From the NCBI GenBank assembly GCA_041395505.1, contig JAWLAG010000001.1:992001-1056000 (forward strand): a stretch of DNA of 64,000 nucleotides, written 5' to 3'. Source of the DNA: Steroidobacteraceae bacterium. GTDB lineage: Bacteria; Pseudomonadota; Gammaproteobacteria; Steroidobacterales; Steroidobacteraceae. Below the pieces are notes generated by a model. It was not told where the DNA came from and searched no databases. It was given only the letters and a program-made list of their open reading frames with translations. This document shows positions 44,269 to 52,866 of the stretch, piece after piece. The position numbers and the translations under genes were made by a program. Position 1 is the stretch's first letter. Every line of letters begins with the position of its first letter.

Positions 44269-45420
44269 GTGCACTTGAGCCGGGATCACTCGACAGCGGA
44301 AACAGCCAATATCGTGGCCCGGGTCTACAAGCCCACTTTTTCCGAGGCCGCCCGGCAGCGATTCGTACTCGGCGTCAAATTGCTGGCGAACAAGCCGATG
44401 CAGCAGCGTGTCCGCAGGCATTACGAAACGGCCATCCTGCCGCAGGTATCGGCCCGGCTCGGGCGTAGTCCCGTGTCGCGACGGGAGGTCGAGCGCGAGG
44501 TCGCGGCGTCGCCCGAATTCCGCGATTGGGCAACTTTTGCGCACTATTCGCAGAGCATGATGTGGAATGCCGTCGAGGCCACCACCCGACGCTCGCTGCA
44601 ACGGGCTGGTGCACTTTACGAGCAGGTGACGAATCGTGCGGACGATTGTGGAAGCCTGAAATTGAATCCAGACCTGGCCGTCCCCTGGCCGATCGGCGCT
44701 ACGGAGATACATCGCCAGCCGCAAGGCTACGCCGTGAGCGAACACGATCATGACCTCGCTGCGGGTCTGCGTTACCTCGGGTCATCGCTCATATATGGCC
44801 CGGCCAAAGGCAATGCCGCGGATGCGACTGATGCGCGCGGCGCTGAAATCGTCACCCAGTTGCACGACCGCTTTCCGGGGCTTGCGCCAGAACGCGTCCT
44901 CGAGCTCGGCTGCGGCATCGCGCGCGCGGGTCAAACCGTCGCGCGCGCATTCGCTCCGGCGGAATATCATGGCGTGGACGTAGCGCCGGGTCTGCTACGA
45001 ATGGCCCATCTGTTGGCGCGGGAGAATCGCGTGCCAATGCACTTTCACCAGCGTGATGCCGCGGATACGGGCTTTGCCGGCGGCAGTTTCGATCTTGTCG
45101 TCTCGTTCATACTCTTTCATGAAACCAGCCACGACAAGCTCGGTGCGATTCTGCGCGAATGCCACCGGTTGCTGCGACCAGGCGGTGCCATGCTGCACCT
45201 CGACGTCGCCATTCAGACCAGGCGGCTGAACCTCGTCGACCAGACGTTGAATGACTGGCAGGTGCGCTGGAATGGCGAGCCGTTCTGGACAGGTTTTGCC
45301 GAAACCGACATGCGTCGAGCAATCGTTGATGCCGGGTTTTCCGGCGACAACGTGTTCGCCGAATACATGCATCGCGGCGATGGTGGTGCCTGGCATGTCT
45401 TTGGCGGCGTGCGCGACTGA
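44269..45420 (+). CDS. SAM-dependent methyltransferase, class I
   Basis: About 383 residues. The N-terminal 190 residues are helical with no motif I can name. The C-terminal part is a class I methyltransferase with motif I VLELGCGIARAGQ, the following acidic residue in YHGVDVAPGLL, and the motif IV region FDLVVSFILFHE followed by LLRPGGAML. I use the GTG at 44269; a TTG at 44236, only 9 bases after the tRNA, is the longest frame. Substrate is unknown. The next gene starts 2 bases after its stop. Confidence 0.8.
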   Translation: MHLSRDHSTAETANIVARVYKPTFSEAARQRFVLGVKLLANKPMQQRVRRHYETAILPQVSARLGRSPVSRREVEREVAASPEFRDWATFAHYSQSMMWNAVEATTRRSLQRAGALYEQVTNRADDCGSLKLNPDLAVPWPIGATEIHRQPQGYAVSEHDHDLAAGLRYLGSSLIYGPAKGNAADATDARGAEIVTQLHDRFPGLAPERVLELGCGIARAGQTVARAFAPAEYHGVDVAPGLLRMAHLLARENRVPMHFHQRDAADTGFAGGSFDLVVSFILFHETSHDKLGAILRECHRLLRPGGAMLHLDVAIQTRRLNLVDQTLNDWQVRWNGEPFWTGFAETDMRRAIVDAGFSGDNVFAEYMHRGDGGAWHVFGGVRD

Positions 45421-45421
45421 C

Positions 45422-46249
45422 ATGCTGCCGCTGCGCGCTGGCGAAATCGTCGAAGTTGCCGATCGGGTCTGGCGAATCGTGGCCGGCAATGCCTCGATGA
45501 TGACCGGCCCCGGCACCAACAGCTACCTGCTCGGCAATCCGCCCTCCGTCGTGGTCGATCCGGGACCCCGGCTCGATGCTCACCTGGCCACGATCGATGC
45601 CGCCTGCACGTCCCTTGCCGCAGTACTGGTCACGCATACCCACAATGATCATTCCCCGGGAGCCCATGTGCTCGCCGGCAAGCGCGGCTGCCGGCTCATC
45701 GGGCGCGAGGCGCCGCCGGACGGTTACCAGGATCGCAGTTTCAGTCCCGATCACGAACCGGGCGACGGCGAAATACTGCGCATGGACGATGTCGAGCTGC
45801 GCGCCATCCACACGCCGGGGCATGCTTCGAACCACGTCTGTTACCTTCATGAAGCGAGCGGCATGTTGTTTTCGGGAGACCACATTCTCGATGGCGTGAC
45901 GCCGGTCATCGTCGCACCGGATGGCAACATGCGCGATTACATCGCCTCGCTCGAGCGACTGAAGACTCATCCGATCACCGCCATCGCACCCGGTCACGGT
46001 CACGTCCTGCGCGATCCAGGTGCGCAGATCGACGGCATCATCGCCCATCGCATGCGACGCGAAGCAAAGGTTGTCGAGCGGCTGCGCGACCTCGCTGGCG
46101 CCACGATTCCCGAGCTCGTGAGCAGCGTCTACGATGACGTGCCGGCCGATCGGCATGACTGGGCCCAGAAGACCCTGGCTGCGCACCTGTTCAAACTCGA
46201 GCAGGATGGCCTTTGTGTGCGGGAGGGTGAGCGCTGGCATGTCCGCTAG
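45422..46249 (+). CDS. MBL-fold metallo-hydrolase (LACTB2-like)
   Basis: A 275-residue metallo-beta-lactamase-fold hydrolase. The zinc motif is THTHNDHSPG. Further ligands lie in HTPGHASNHVCY, LFSGDHILDG and the late IAPGHGHV. The C-terminal helical domain (HRMRREAKVVERLRD) and GTNSYLLG near the start match the LACTB2 group, which includes nucleases and thioesterases. The ATG at 45422 immediately follows the methyltransferase stop. It overlaps the ATPase gene by 11 bases. Confidence 0.88.
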   Translation: MLPLRAGEIVEVADRVWRIVAGNASMMTGPGTNSYLLGNPPSVVVDPGPRLDAHLATIDAACTSLAAVLVTHTHNDHSPGAHVLAGKRGCRLIGREAPPDGYQDRSFSPDHEPGDGEILRMDDVELRAIHTPGHASNHVCYLHEASGMLFSGDHILDGVTPVIVAPDGNMRDYIASLERLKTHPITAIAPGHGHVLRDPGAQIDGIIAHRMRREAKVVERLRDLAGATIPELVSSVYDDVPADRHDWAQKTLAAHLFKLEQDGLCVREGERWHVR

Positions 46250-47705
46250 CAGACGCGGCCGCATACGCGTCGAATTGCGTGGCATCGAGCTGACCCGGGC
46301 GCGCAAGGCGATCCTGCGTGATGTGCATTGGTGCATACGCGATGGCGAGCATTGGCTGCTGCAAGGCGCGAACGGTGCCGGCAAGACACAATTGCTGAAG
46401 CTCCTGGCGGGCGACGTCTGGCCCGATGCCAACACACGCGCATTGCGGCGCTACTTTGCGGACGACGGGACTGCGCTGCCCTTGTCGCTGGCTCGCGATC
46501 AAATCAGCTACTTCGGACCCGAACGCCAGGACCGATACGAGCGCTATGGCTGGAATCATTCGGTGCCGCGTATCGTTGCGACCGGCATCGAGCGCAGCGA
46601 CATACCGCTGCGCCGGCTGACTCCGGTCGATCGCCTGCAGGTCGCAAAGTTGTTGCAGAAGCTGTCGATCACTCATCTGGCACGGCGCAGATTCCTCACC
46701 CTGTCCTATGGCGAGCGACGGCTGGTCCTGCTGTGCCGGGCACTGGCCAGCCGGCCAAGGCTGTTGCTCCTCGACGAACCGTTCGCTGGGCTCGATGCGC
46801 AGAATACGCGGCGCCTGCGCGCCTATCTTGCGGGCAGCGGCAGCGCGCGCATGCCCTGGGTCATCACTTCGCACCGCGCCGACGTACTGCCGCCGGCCAT
46901 CACCCACGTTGCCGGCCTGGATGGCGGCCGATTGCGTCGTCGGGCGAAAACGCGGCGCATTGCGCAAACCACCCACAGGGCGCGCGCTGTGCGGACTGTC
47001 CGGGCCACGGCCGCAAGCGCGCCAACGGTACTGCAGTTGACGAAGGCAAGCGTCTTTCTCGACGCGCGGCCGGTGCTGCGCTCCATAGACTGGCGCGTCG
47101 CCCTCGGCGAATGCTGGGTGCTGTCCGGCGCGAATGGCGCGGGGAAATCGACCTTGCTGCGCGCGATATATGGCGATCACCGTATTGCCATCGGCGGCAA
47201 ACTGCATCGTGACTGGCTGCAACCGGGCGCTGCAATTTCGGAATTCCGCGAGCGGGTGGGTTATGTCAGTGCCGAGCTTCAGGCGGCGTATCCCCGCCGT
47301 GCCATTGCCCTCGACGTCGTGCTCTCGGGCCGCCACGCCAGTTTCAATCTCGCCGCGCCTGCGACCGCGGCCGAGAAAAAGCGCGCGCGATCGTCACTGG
47401 CTCGAGTCGATCTCGCGGGATGCGCCGATTGCGAGCTCGCGCAGTTGTCCTATGGACAGCAACGTCGCGTACTGTTGGCCCGGGCGCTCATCAACGAACC
47501 GCGGCTATTGTTGCTCGACGAGCCCTATGCGGGGCTGGATCGGGGCGCGAGGCATGCCATGATGCAAACGGTGGACAGTCTGGCGCAGGAGAAGCGGACC
47601 TTGCTGCTGGCACTTCATCATGCGGACGAGTGGCCGCGGAAGGTCACCCACGAATTGCGTCTGGCGCGCGGCCGGATTGCCTATCGCGGGCGGGCGAGGC
47701 CATGA
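46239..47705 (+). CDS. ModF-like protein with two ABC ATPase domains
   Basis: A 488-residue cytoplasmic protein with two ATP-binding domains in tandem. Domain 1 has Walker A GANGAGKTQLL, signature LSYGERR and Walker B RLLLLDEPFAGLD. Domain 2 has GANGAGKSTLL, LSYGQQRR and LLLLDEPYAGLD, with a switch His near LLALHHADEWP. Size and order match E. coli ModF (PhrA), which lies beside the molybdate transporter genes. No permease is adjacent. The Moco operon lies about 3 kb away, which makes a molybdenum link attractive but unproven. It overlaps the next gene by 4 bases. Confidence 0.82.
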   Translation: MSASRRGRIRVELRGIELTRARKAILRDVHWCIRDGEHWLLQGANGAGKTQLLKLLAGDVWPDANTRALRRYFADDGTALPLSLARDQISYFGPERQDRYERYGWNHSVPRIVATGIERSDIPLRRLTPVDRLQVAKLLQKLSITHLARRRFLTLSYGERRLVLLCRALASRPRLLLLDEPFAGLDAQNTRRLRAYLAGSGSARMPWVITSHRADVLPPAITHVAGLDGGRLRRRAKTRRIAQTTHRARAVRTVRATAASAPTVLQLTKASVFLDARPVLRSIDWRVALGECWVLSGANGAGKSTLLRAIYGDHRIAIGGKLHRDWLQPGAAISEFRERVGYVSAELQAAYPRRAIALDVVLSGRHASFNLAAPATAAEKKRARSSLARVDLAGCADCELAQLSYGQQRRVLLARALINEPRLLLLDEPYAGLDRGARHAMMQTVDSLAQEKRTLLLALHHADEWPRKVTHELRLARGRIAYRGRARP

Positions 47706-48925
47706 AGCGCGCGGCGATCACGCTCCTTTGCGCCCTGCTGGCCTGCCTGCTGATTGCCGTCGGCCCGGGTACCGGCCGCAGCCGGCTGTATTGGCAGGCG
47801 CTGCTGCACGGGGCCGGTTCGATCGATGCAGGCAATGCCACGCGCACGATCTCGATCGACGAGCCGGCGCAGCCTTCGCTGCCGCCGTTGGATCCTGCGG
47901 CAGCCGGAATCAATCCGCTCGTGATCGAAGACGTAATGTCCCTCGCCGACTCACAGAACGCGACGGCGGTCGTGATCGTGCGGGATGGACATCTCGTGGC
48001 CGAGCGTTACTTTCGCGGCACCGATGCCAGTACGTCATTTGCCGCTGATCGCTTTGCGGCGCTGCTCGCGACACTCGCAGTAGGTGCCGCATTCGACATG
48101 GCGCGTTTCGGCAGCGAAGCCGAACCGATTGGCAACTATCTGCCGTCCTGGCGAGGTGATGCGCGTGGCGCGGTCACGATCGCCGATCTGCTGGCAGGTC
48201 GCGGCCGCTTCGTGCCATTGGGCGCGGCCCGCTGGCCTGGCAGCCCGGCTGTTACCAGTCGCACGGCCGCGGATTTTGAGGCGTTCTGGCTCGCGAGACC
48301 CCTGGGCGAGATCGCTGAGTATGCGAATGAGACGGATATCGAACTGCTTGCGCTTGCGCTTCGCAACGCGACCGCCACGAGCTATCCGCAATTTCTCCAG
48401 CAAACAATTTGGCGACCGCTCGGTGGCGGACGCCTGACGTTTCTTGCCGACGGCGGCGGGCAGGTGCGCGCCGCTTGCTGCCTGCAGATGCGCCAGGGCG
48501 ATATCGTGCGACTGGCCGCACTGCTGATGGGAGACGGTGTCTATATGGGCGAGCAGATCCTGCGCCCAGGCTGGATTCGGCATATGTGGCCTCGGCACGA
48601 ACCGGATCACCGGCCCGGCATGCAGCTGAACGCAGCGACGCCACATCCGCGTATCGATCCCGATAGCGGCGAGATGACCGATGCACCATGGCGCGAGCCG
48701 TTCCTTGTCGATGACGTGGTATTCGCGGCCGCGCGCGAACGTCAACGCATCTGGCTCGTGCCCTCGTTGCAGCTTGCGGTCATTCGATTGGGCAAGGCGC
48801 CGCCTGCAGGCGCCGATTGGCAGGAGAGCGCGCTGGTCAACGCACTGATACGCGGTATATCCAAGCGTTCCGCGACGACACGCGCTCCCGACGCCATGGA
48901 TCCATCGCAATTCGCGCCGCATTGA
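47702..48925 (+). CDS. Serine beta-lactamase-fold protein lacking SxxK
   Basis: A 407-residue protein with an N-terminal membrane or signal segment (ITLLCALLACLLIAVG). The fold of class C beta-lactamase/esterase relatives is seen in AVVIVRDGHLVAERYFRG, YLPSWRGDARGAVTIADLLAG and the second motif Tyr207-Ala-Asn209. At the place of the catalytic SxxK the sequence reads AADR (114-117), so nucleophile Ser and base Lys are both replaced. It is probably catalytically inactive or uses other chemistry. It is coupled to the ModF-like gene by a 4-base overlap. Confidence 0.75.
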   Translation: MKRAAITLLCALLACLLIAVGPGTGRSRLYWQALLHGAGSIDAGNATRTISIDEPAQPSLPPLDPAAAGINPLVIEDVMSLADSQNATAVVIVRDGHLVAERYFRGTDASTSFAADRFAALLATLAVGAAFDMARFGSEAEPIGNYLPSWRGDARGAVTIADLLAGRGRFVPLGAARWPGSPAVTSRTAADFEAFWLARPLGEIAEYANETDIELLALALRNATATSYPQFLQQTIWRPLGGGRLTFLADGGGQVRAACCLQMRQGDIVRLAALLMGDGVYMGEQILRPGWIRHMWPRHEPDHRPGMQLNAATPHPRIDPDSGEMTDAPWREPFLVDDVVFAAARERQRIWLVPSLQLAVIRLGKAPPAGADWQESALVNALIRGISKRSATTRAPDAMDPSQFAPH

Positions 48926-48996
48926 CACATGTTCCCGTGGCCGAGCACGATTGCCGATGCCTGATCCCACGACGCGGTTTGCCGGAGGTGTGATTC

Positions 48997-49947
48997 ATGA
49001 GTAGCAACCCATTCCAGCCCTGGAGCCAGGGCGACATCCTGGCGGGCGCCACCTTGCTCAACGATGCCCATGACGATCATGCGGGGCGCGGCCGGATACT
49101 GCACTTCGACAGCGCACTCGTGCCAAAGGGGGAAATCTGGCTGCCGCGGACGACGCATCTGGTCACCGGACTGAAATTTGCGCCTGATGGGGTATTGTGG
49201 GCATTTGATACCCACGCGCACCTGGTGCTCAACATTCATCGCGATGGTCGCATCCTCGTGCGCGAGGAGTTCCCTTCGCGTGCGTTCTCCAACGTCAATT
49301 TCCTGCGTGACGGCTCGATACTGCTGGGCGAGCATGTGACTGGCAGCGAGATTTCACCCCGGGTCAAGGCGCGCATGAAGACGACGATACCCCACGTGCC
49401 GGGCACGCAGCGGTTCGGCGAAGGGCATGTCTATCGTTTCAGCGCGGCCGGCAAGCTCCTCGAGGAATACCCGACAGAGACGCATGGCGGCATGGCCGGA
49501 TTCCTCGGAGTCACGATGTCGGCTGTCACGGCGAGCGGGCATATCCTCGTGTATTGCTCGGAGACCGGACCACGATTGATGCGCTACGACCTCGAACGCC
49601 GCAGCCAGCTCCCGGATCTGCAATCGTTCGCGCCACCCTATCCGCCCGGTCCGCCGCCGATGTTCTTCGGCATGGCCTTTGGCCGCGACGGAACACTCTT
49701 CGTGTTGCGAGGCGCTGCCTTGCATACGATCGACCTTGCAACGGGTGCCACGTTGCGGCAATTGCCATTGCCGGATTTCGGCTGGGCGACGCTGGCTCTG
49801 ACGGCGCATGAACAGTCGGCCGTGATTGCCAATTTCATGACAGGCGAGATCGCCCTGCTCGATCTTGACAGCGGTCAGCTCGGTGCGCGGGCGCAGACCG
49901 GTGCCGCGAAATCTCTCGCGGGCGTTGCGGCAGTCGTCTCCGGCTGA
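48997..49947 (+). CDS. Beta-propeller (SMP-30/NHL-like) protein
   Basis: A 316-residue cytoplasmic protein made of repeated four-stranded units, e.g. VTGLKFAPDGVLWAFDTHAHLVLNI, SNVNFLRDGSILLGEH, FGMAFGRDGTLFVLRG and HTIDLATGATLRQLPLP. It has no signal peptide. A strong GGAGGTG ribosome site precedes the ATG. It is convergent with the Rieske operon. It could be a lactonase or a ligand-binding propeller; catalytic residues cannot be assigned with confidence. Confidence 0.65.
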   Translation: MSSNPFQPWSQGDILAGATLLNDAHDDHAGRGRILHFDSALVPKGEIWLPRTTHLVTGLKFAPDGVLWAFDTHAHLVLNIHRDGRILVREEFPSRAFSNVNFLRDGSILLGEHVTGSEISPRVKARMKTTIPHVPGTQRFGEGHVYRFSAAGKLLEEYPTETHGGMAGFLGVTMSAVTASGHILVYCSETGPRLMRYDLERRSQLPDLQSFAPPYPPGPPPMFFGMAFGRDGTLFVLRGAALHTIDLATGATLRQLPLPDFGWATLALTAHEQSAVIANFMTGEIALLDLDSGQLGARAQTGAAKSLAGVAAVVSG

Positions 49948-49980
49948 CCGCGAAGGCCAGCCGGAGAGCGAACTCGCGTT

Positions 49981-51348
49981 CTATTTCTCGTCGTTCAGGT
50001 AACGGTCGAGTTCGCGATGGAAATGCCGCAGGCGTTGCTCCTGCTCGCCCCACAACGGGCCTTTGAATGCGCGCGAGCGTATGCCCTGCTGCTGGACAGG
50101 TAACAACTCGGAATCCTGATCGAGCACGTCGCCGAGGTTCGGCGGATCGCCGGGCGGCACGTTGATGCAGTTCGGTCGCGTCGCTCCCGTGACATCGATG
50201 CCTGCCGGCAATCCCATCCAGGCCGGAACCGTGTAATCCGGGTCCTCAACGTGACGGTAGAGAATCATGGTTTCGTAATAGAACACTTCCGGATCGGTGG
50301 CATGCGGCAGGAAGCGCATGATGAACACACCTTCCGGATGCATACCCATCTGCACGTTGGGGAAAAGGCCTGTCGCCCAGCTATCGGTCAGCTGGCCGTC
50401 GCTGAAATTCTCATAGTGCGCGAGGCCGACCCGTTGCGCCCTTGCCCGCTTGGAGCGCTGGATGGCTGCCCGCACTTCCCGTGCAGTACCGTTGAACGCC
50501 GCAGGATCGATTCCGCCTTCCTTCAGCATGAACTTGAGATAGTCATCGACTGTGTCCTGGTCCCCGACGCGATGCGACTTGACGCAGATTGGCACGATCA
50601 TTCGACTCGCGCCATTGGGATAGAGGTCGTACTGCGAGAAATCCTCCATGACGCCCTGCGTCTGCGGGTGGACATAGGGCAGGTGATAGGTCTCGTAGAA
50701 TGCATCGACACCCGTTTTCCAGTTTGCGCGCCACTCGGTGAGCACGTGATGCACGACATGCATCTTGTCGATTTCGTACATTTCGATGTAACCCTTGGGC
50801 AGGCCAAGGTATTGCGCCAACGGCGGCGCCTTGCCATCCATGTTGATGAACACGATGCCGCCGAGCGTCTCACAGCGAACTTCTGTCAGGCCCGGTCGAT
50901 GCGCAATCAGACGCGGATTGAAGGTCTTTTCATCGGAGATTTTCTGCAACTTGCCGTCACAGCCGAATTGCCAGCCATGGAAACCGCAGGTGAAGCGATC
51001 GACGCTGCCGCGTTCGTTCTGGCACACGCGATTGCCGCGATGAGGGCAGACGTTGTAGAAAGCCTTGATCGCGCCATCCGGCTGTTTGACAACGATGAAC
51101 TCCTCCGGGCCAATGCGAAAAGTGAAATAGTCGCCGGCTTCCTGCAGGTCGGCGGTGACGCCCGCCAGCAACCAGACGCGTGGCCACAGGTTCTGCCATT
51201 CCTTGCGCATGAACTCGCTCGAGTAGTAGCGCGACGGATCCGGCACATCCAGGCCGTTGTCGATTTCCGGCTGTTTGGCTTCCAGCGAATTCCTGGGCGC
51301 GTTGAGAGTCATCGGCCATTCGACTTTGTAATTCACAGCCATGTTCAA
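49981..51348 (-). CDS. Rieske non-haem iron oxygenase, alpha subunit (second copy)
   Basis: A 455-residue ring-hydroxylating-type oxygenase. The Rieske [2Fe-2S] ligands are Cys101, His103, Cys121 and His124 (YNVCPHRG and FTCGFHGW). The mononuclear iron site has His222 and His227 in FYETYHLPYVHP, with a likely third ligand in the DQDSELLP stretch. The residue expected to bridge the two centres is Glu219, not the Asp seen in naphthalene dioxygenase. It is the last gene of a six-gene minus-strand operon. No small beta subunit, ferredoxin or reductase gene is nearby. Substrate unknown. Confidence 0.92.
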   Translation of the reverse strand: MNMAVNYKVEWPMTLNAPRNSLEAKQPEIDNGLDVPDPSRYYSSEFMRKEWQNLWPRVWLLAGVTADLQEAGDYFTFRIGPEEFIVVKQPDGAIKAFYNVCPHRGNRVCQNERGSVDRFTCGFHGWQFGCDGKLQKISDEKTFNPRLIAHRPGLTEVRCETLGGIVFINMDGKAPPLAQYLGLPKGYIEMYEIDKMHVVHHVLTEWRANWKTGVDAFYETYHLPYVHPQTQGVMEDFSQYDLYPNGASRMIVPICVKSHRVGDQDTVDDYLKFMLKEGGIDPAAFNGTAREVRAAIQRSKRARAQRVGLAHYENFSDGQLTDSWATGLFPNVQMGMHPEGVFIMRFLPHATDPEVFYYETMILYRHVEDPDYTVPAWMGLPAGIDVTGATRPNCINVPPGDPPNLGDVLDQDSELLPVQQQGIRSRAFKGPLWGEQEQRLRHFHRELDRYLNDEK

Positions 51349-51366
51349 TCTCCTTGGGAATTGTGT

Positions 51367-51933
51367 TCAGGCCGCGGCGGTCGCGAACCGACAATAGTTT
51401 TCTTTTTCCACGACGTTGAGTACGAACGACAGTTTTGCCATGCCGCTGATTATCGCCATGGTGGTGCCTAGTTCGAGTATCTGCTCGTCACTGAAATGCT
51501 TGCGAAGTCGCTGGTACAGGTCCCTCGACATGTTCCCGTCCATGTTGGTCAGCGCAACCTCCTGGGCGTAGTCGATCACCGCACGTTCGGCCGCATCGAA
51601 GCCCTCATTGCCACCGGCGCTCAAGCTGTCGATCTGCGCCTGGCTGAATCCTGCCTCGAGTGCGCCGGGGATGTTCTGCTTGTTACAGGTGCGGCAGCCG
51701 TGCACCAGGGATAGCTTGAGCCGCGCAAGCTGTTTGTAACGCTGCCCCACCTTGCCGCCGAAGAATACAGGTCCGTAGAACTTGTTCATCACGAAATCGA
51801 GCATCTCCGGCGCTGCGGCAAATACCTCGACGAACTGCGGCGTACCTGTCAGTGAATTAAGCGTGTCCCAGGCGAGATGCCACTTCGGGTCGAGCCTGTC
51901 GCGTGAAATCCTCGGAAGCAGAGTCTCGCTCAT
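51367..51933 (-). CDS. Carboxymuconolactone decarboxylase / AhpD-like protein
   Basis: A 188-residue all-helical protein of the CMD/AhpD family. The redox-type CxxC is at 80-83 in LVHGCRTCN, followed by the helix IPGALEAGFSQAQIDSL. Known members are peroxidase-linked disulfide proteins or decarboxylases. It sits between the SDR and the second Rieske gene (18-base gap to the latter), so a role in oxidative catabolism or in protection from peroxide is likely by context. Confidence 0.85.
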   Translation of the reverse strand: MSETLLPRISRDRLDPKWHLAWDTLNSLTGTPQFVEVFAAAPEMLDFVMNKFYGPVFFGGKVGQRYKQLARLKLSLVHGCRTCNKQNIPGALEAGFSQAQIDSLSAGGNEGFDAAERAVIDYAQEVALTNMDGNMSRDLYQRLRKHFSDEQILELGTTMAIISGMAKLSFVLNVVEKENYCRFATAAA

Positions 51934-51963
51934 GGTGCTGTCTCCTGATCGTTCCCGTGGCCG

Positions 51964-52866
51964 CTAGTCGCCGGAGATCCTGAAGTAATCGGGAATGCCG
52001 GCCGGCCAGGCATTGCCGTATTGATTGTTGCCGCCATCGATGACCAGCACCTCGCCAGTGATGAACTTGCCGGTCGGCGCAGACAGATAGACGACCGCCT
52101 GGGCAATATCCAGCGCATCGCCAAACTCATGCAGAGGATTGGCGAGCTTCAGTCTTTCCGCGACTTCCGGTTCGTAGACATTGAGTCCTTCGGTGGCTAT
52201 GGAGCCGGGCGAAATGCAATTGACGCGAATTCGGTGCGGCGCCCACTCTGTAGCCAGCGATTTGCTCAGGTAAATGACGCCGGCGCGTGCCGCGCAGGTA
52301 TGCGCAACCTGCGGCATGCCGCGCCAGACGTTGGCGACTATGCTCACGATATTGCCGGGCAGTTTGTTGTCGCGCCAGTACCGCGCCGCCGCCTGCATCA
52401 TGTACCAGGTGCCGTTGAGGTTGGTGTCGATGACGGTGAGCCAGCCTTTGACGGTGAAATCGATCGCAGCCTGAGGATATTGTCCACCCGCGCTGTTGAC
52501 CAGCGTGTCGAGCTTGCCGAATCGTTCGACGGTGGCTCGATGCACAAGCGCCACCTGTTCGGGGTCGCGGATGCTCATCGATTGGTAGGCAATTTCGCGA
52601 CCGAGTTCGCGCTTGATCCCGGCGGCGACCTGCTGCAGGCGCTCTTCGCGACGCCCGCAGATCATGACGTCGGCTCCGAGTCGAGCGCATACGAATGCCA
52701 TGGCCCGGCCCATGCCGCTGCCGCCGCCCGATATCAGCAGGGTCTGGCCTGCAAGCAGGTCGTTGCGAAACGCGAGCGGCATGCTCGCGAGCTGCGTATC
52801 GCTCAAATCCCAATTCTTGGTGCCAGGGCGTTGTCTCGGCACTGGTTTCAGCTTGGCGTCGTTCAT
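51964..52866 (-). CDS. SDR family oxidoreductase (dienoyl-CoA-reductase-like)
   Basis: A 300-residue Rossmann enzyme. The cofactor site is SGGGSGMG (46-53) with CGRREERL, which favours NADP(H), and NSAGG at 124-128. The standard catalytic YxxxK is replaced: the aligned place reads TCAAR (190-194), as in the peroxisomal 2,4-dienoyl-CoA reductase branch of the SDRs. This suggests an acyl-CoA substrate, fitting the thiolase gene whose stop overlaps its start by 4 bases. Confidence 0.88.
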   Translation of the reverse strand: MNDAKLKPVPRQRPGTKNWDLSDTQLASMPLAFRNDLLAGQTLLISGGGSGMGRAMAFVCARLGADVMICGRREERLQQVAAGIKRELGREIAYQSMSIRDPEQVALVHRATVERFGKLDTLVNSAGGQYPQAAIDFTVKGWLTVIDTNLNGTWYMMQAAARYWRDNKLPGNIVSIVANVWRGMPQVAHTCAARAGVIYLSKSLATEWAPHRIRVNCISPGSIATEGLNVYEPEVAERLKLANPLHEFGDALDIAQAVVYLSAPTGKFITGEVLVIDGGNNQYGNAWPAGIPDYFRISGD

